Shown: positions 6,123-7,687 of the stretch, one piece after another
Position numbering within the stretch: position 1 is the stretch's first letter
Layout: each line of letters begins with the position of its first letter
Assembly: GCA_017547865.1 (NCBI GenBank)
Contig: JAFYOA010000234.1
Span: 1 to 7,687 of the forward strand
DNA length: 7,687 nucleotides
From: Clostridia bacterium
Lineage (GTDB): Bacteria; Bacillota_A; Clostridia; Oscillospirales; Acutalibacteraceae
Direction of reading: 5' to 3'
The notes under the pieces: generated by a model
The model's database searches: none
What the model was told of the DNA's origin: nothing
What the model saw: the letters and a program-made list of their open reading frames with translations, nothing else
Translations under genes and position numbers: made by a program

Positions 6123-7478
6123 ATGAAGCGAGCGGAACCGACCTATGCCAAATGGCATACTTGGGAAGATTACAGCAAAGACCTGGAAGTGGAATACCGC
6201 CAGTGCATGGAAGAAGGCAAGGATGTGACCGCTTACGAAGCGCTGTTCAACGCGGTGAGCGCTATGCCGGACGGCCCCCGCAAAGCAGAGGCCGCCGATG
6301 TGGTGTATAAAATCGTGGAGGAAACGCCGGTGAAGGCCGATTATCCTTACGAAGAACCCTCGACGCTGGAGGAGATTTTTGCTTGCACCGATGGCAAAAC
6401 CTACAACCTGCAGGTGCCGGAACGCGCAGTGCTGCTGGATCGCATTCGCGGTGCCTGGTACGGCCGTATTTGCGGCTGCCTGCTGGGTAAACCGGTGGAG
6501 GGCATGAAAACCGGCGAACTGACGCCTTTCCTGCAGCTTACGGATAACTTCCCCATGCACCGCTACATTACCCAAAGCGATGTGAAAAAGCCCGGGGTGG
6601 AGCGGTTTGAGTTCCCCATTGTGCGGCGCGCCTACGAAGACGGCGTGATGGACGGCATGCCCCCGGACGATGATACCAATTACATTGTGATCGCCTATAA
6701 ATTGCTGGCGGATTACGGCCGGAATTTTACACCGGACGATATGATGAACACCTGGATCGATTGCCAGCCGAAGAATGCTTATTGTACCGCCGAGCGGGTG
6801 GCCTACCGCAATTTTGTGAACGGCTACCTTCCTCCGGAATCGGCTGTGTACAAGAACCCGTACCGTGAATGGATCGGTGCGCAGATTCGCGGTGACTTCT
6901 TTGGCTGGGTGAACCCCGCCGACCCGAAGACCGCCGCCGATATGGCCTGGCGTGATGCTTCGATCTCTCATGTAAAGAACGGCATTTACGGCGAAATGTG
7001 GGTGGCCGCCATGCTGGCAGGCGCTGCCGCCGGTGCCGGCATCGAAGAAAGCATCCGCATCGGTCTTTCGTATATTCCGGAAAAATCCCGCCTGTACGAG
7101 GCGATTGAGAAGGTTATGGATGCTTACCACAACGGTGTGACCGCAGAGAATTTCTTTGCAGATCTGCATACCCGCTGGGACGATTACAACCGCCACGATT
7201 GGTGCCATACCATTTCCAATGCAGAGATCGTCGCTGCTGTGCTTCTCTACGGCGAAGGTGACTACGGCAAGACCATCTGCATGGCGGTGGAACAGGGCTT
7301 TGATACCGACTGCAACGGTGCCACGGCAGGCTCTGTGCTGGGCATGATCTTGGGCGAAAAAGCCATCCCCGCCGTTTGGAAGGATAAGTTCGGTGGCAAG
7401 CTGCACACCCAGATGTTTGGTTTCGAGACCGTTTTGGTGGACGAAATGGCAGAAAAAACCATGGATTTTTTGGCATGA
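6123..7478 (+). CDS. ADP-ribosylglycohydrolase family protein
   Basis: A 451-residue protein with an ADP-ribosylglycohydrolase (DraG/ARH-type) all-helical core from about residue 105. The core opens with RIRGAWYGRICGCLLG (107-122), carries the metal-binding DDDT at 182-185 in the MPPDDDTNY segment, and closes with GFDTDCNGATAGSVLG (about 392-407), the C-terminal Asp motif. Known members remove ADP-ribose from proteins through a Mg2+-dependent N- or O-glycosidic cleavage. Many bacterial homologues in sugar operons have no proven substrate. The first 100 residues are an additional, probably helical and charged region that I cannot assign. No signal peptide is seen. The start ATG 6123 has GAGGAG at 6108-6113, and the gene follows the GH39-like gene by 19 bases. 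Next to a glycosidase, a nucleoside hydrolase homologue and an aldolase, a role in small-molecule glycoside breakdown seems likelier than protein de-ADP-ribosylation; that is inference. Confidence 0.85.
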   Translation: MKRAEPTYAKWHTWEDYSKDLEVEYRQCMEEGKDVTAYEALFNAVSAMPDGPRKAEAADVVYKIVEETPVKADYPYEEPSTLEEIFACTDGKTYNLQVPERAVLLDRIRGAWYGRICGCLLGKPVEGMKTGELTPFLQLTDNFPMHRYITQSDVKKPGVERFEFPIVRRAYEDGVMDGMPPDDDTNYIVIAYKLLADYGRNFTPDDMMNTWIDCQPKNAYCTAERVAYRNFVNGYLPPESAVYKNPYREWIGAQIRGDFFGWVNPADPKTAADMAWRDASISHVKNGIYGEMWVAAMLAGAAAGAGIEESIRIGLSYIPEKSRLYEAIEKVMDAYHNGVTAENFFADLHTRWDDYNRHDWCHTISNAEIVAAVLLYGEGDYGKTICMAVEQGFDTDCNGATAGSVLGMILGEKAIPAVWKDKFGGKLHTQMFGFETVLVDEMAEKTMDFLA

Positions 7479-7500
7479 ACATAGGTAAGGAGAGATTCTT

Positions 7501-7687
7501 ATGAAATTTGAAGGCATTATTCCGGCGCTGATTACGCCGTTGACCGAAGACGAACAGATTAACGTGCCTGTGTTGCACAAGCTGGTGGATTTCCTGCTGG
7601 AACAGGGCGCCAACGGCCTGTACATTGGCGGCGCCACCGGCGAAGGCCCCGCTCTGCAGCAGCCTGTGCGTGAAGTGCTGGCCGAGG
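7501..7687 (+). CDS. Dihydrodipicolinate synthase / N-acetylneuraminate lyase family protein, 3'-truncated
   Basis: Only the first 62 residues are in the window. They match the start of the class I pyruvate-dependent aldolase TIM barrel: GIIPALITPL at about residues 5-14, then LVDFLLEQGANGLYIGGATGEG, where GATGEG is the family's pyruvate-carboxylate-binding motif (G-S/T-T-G-E). GLYIGGATGE is nearer to N-acetylneuraminate lyases (GLYVGGSTGE) than to DapA enzymes, so cleavage of sialic acid or another 2-keto-3-deoxy sugar acid is a reasonable guess. The Schiff-base Lys and the Tyr lie beyond the window, so the substrate class is not settled. The start ATG 7501 has AAGGAG at 7487-7492, 8 bases upstream, and the gene follows its neighbour by 22 bases. 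Confidence 0.85.
   Translation, partial: MKFEGIIPALITPLTEDEQINVPVLHKLVDFLLEQGANGLYIGGATGEGPALQQPVREVLAE

Noticed and set aside
6048..7637. 529-residue minus-strand open frame opposite the ADP-ribosylglycohydrolase gene
   Set aside because: Although long, it is an antisense shadow: no family motif, and it crosses the boundaries of three convincingly placed plus-strand genes.

Overview
The window is a single dense run of plus-strand genes with moderately GC-rich codon use, strong AGGAGG-type Shine-Dalgarno sites, and gaps of 0 to 80 bases. Two junctions overlap as TGATG. No signal peptides, membrane segments, RNA genes, mobile elements or CRISPR repeats are visible. The protein styles and ribosome binding sites suggest a Clostridia-type Firmicute, possibly a gut Oscillospiraceae/Ruminococcaceae relative. 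That placement is inference, because there is no rRNA or other marker gene here.

Layout, left to right: (1) the 3' portion of a gene fusing a carbon-nitrogen hydrolase (nitrilase superfamily) to a glycerophosphodiester phosphodiesterase (GDPD) domain, 1-1476; (2) a nucleoside-hydrolase-like protein, 1476-2411; (3) a 126-residue protein I do not recognise, 2411-2791; (4) a stand-alone GDPD, 2810-3616; (5) an 80-base gap with a small hairpin, then a CapA-like metallophosphatase-fold protein, 3697-4785; (6) a GH39-like clan-A glycoside hydrolase, 4790-6103; (7) an ADP-ribosylglycohydrolase-family protein, 6123-7478; (8) the 5' end of a dihydrodipicolinate synthase / N-acetylneuraminate lyase family aldolase, 7501 to the right edge.

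The genes look like one catabolic operon that continues off both ends. The predicted chemistries are amide or nitrile hydrolysis, phosphodiester cleavage (twice), cleavage of N- or O-glycosidic bonds (nucleoside hydrolase, ADP-ribosylglycohydrolase, GH39) and aldol cleavage of a keto-acid sugar. Every protein with a visible N-terminus appears cytosolic, so the pathway probably dismantles an imported small glycoconjugate. No transporter or regulator lies inside the window, and the substrate cannot be read from the sequence. The most notable points are the nitrilase-GDPD fusion with a His in place of a conserved GDPD metal-ligand Glu, the altered active-site positions of the nucleoside hydrolase homologue, the unrecognised small protein coupled to it, and the combination of families as a whole.
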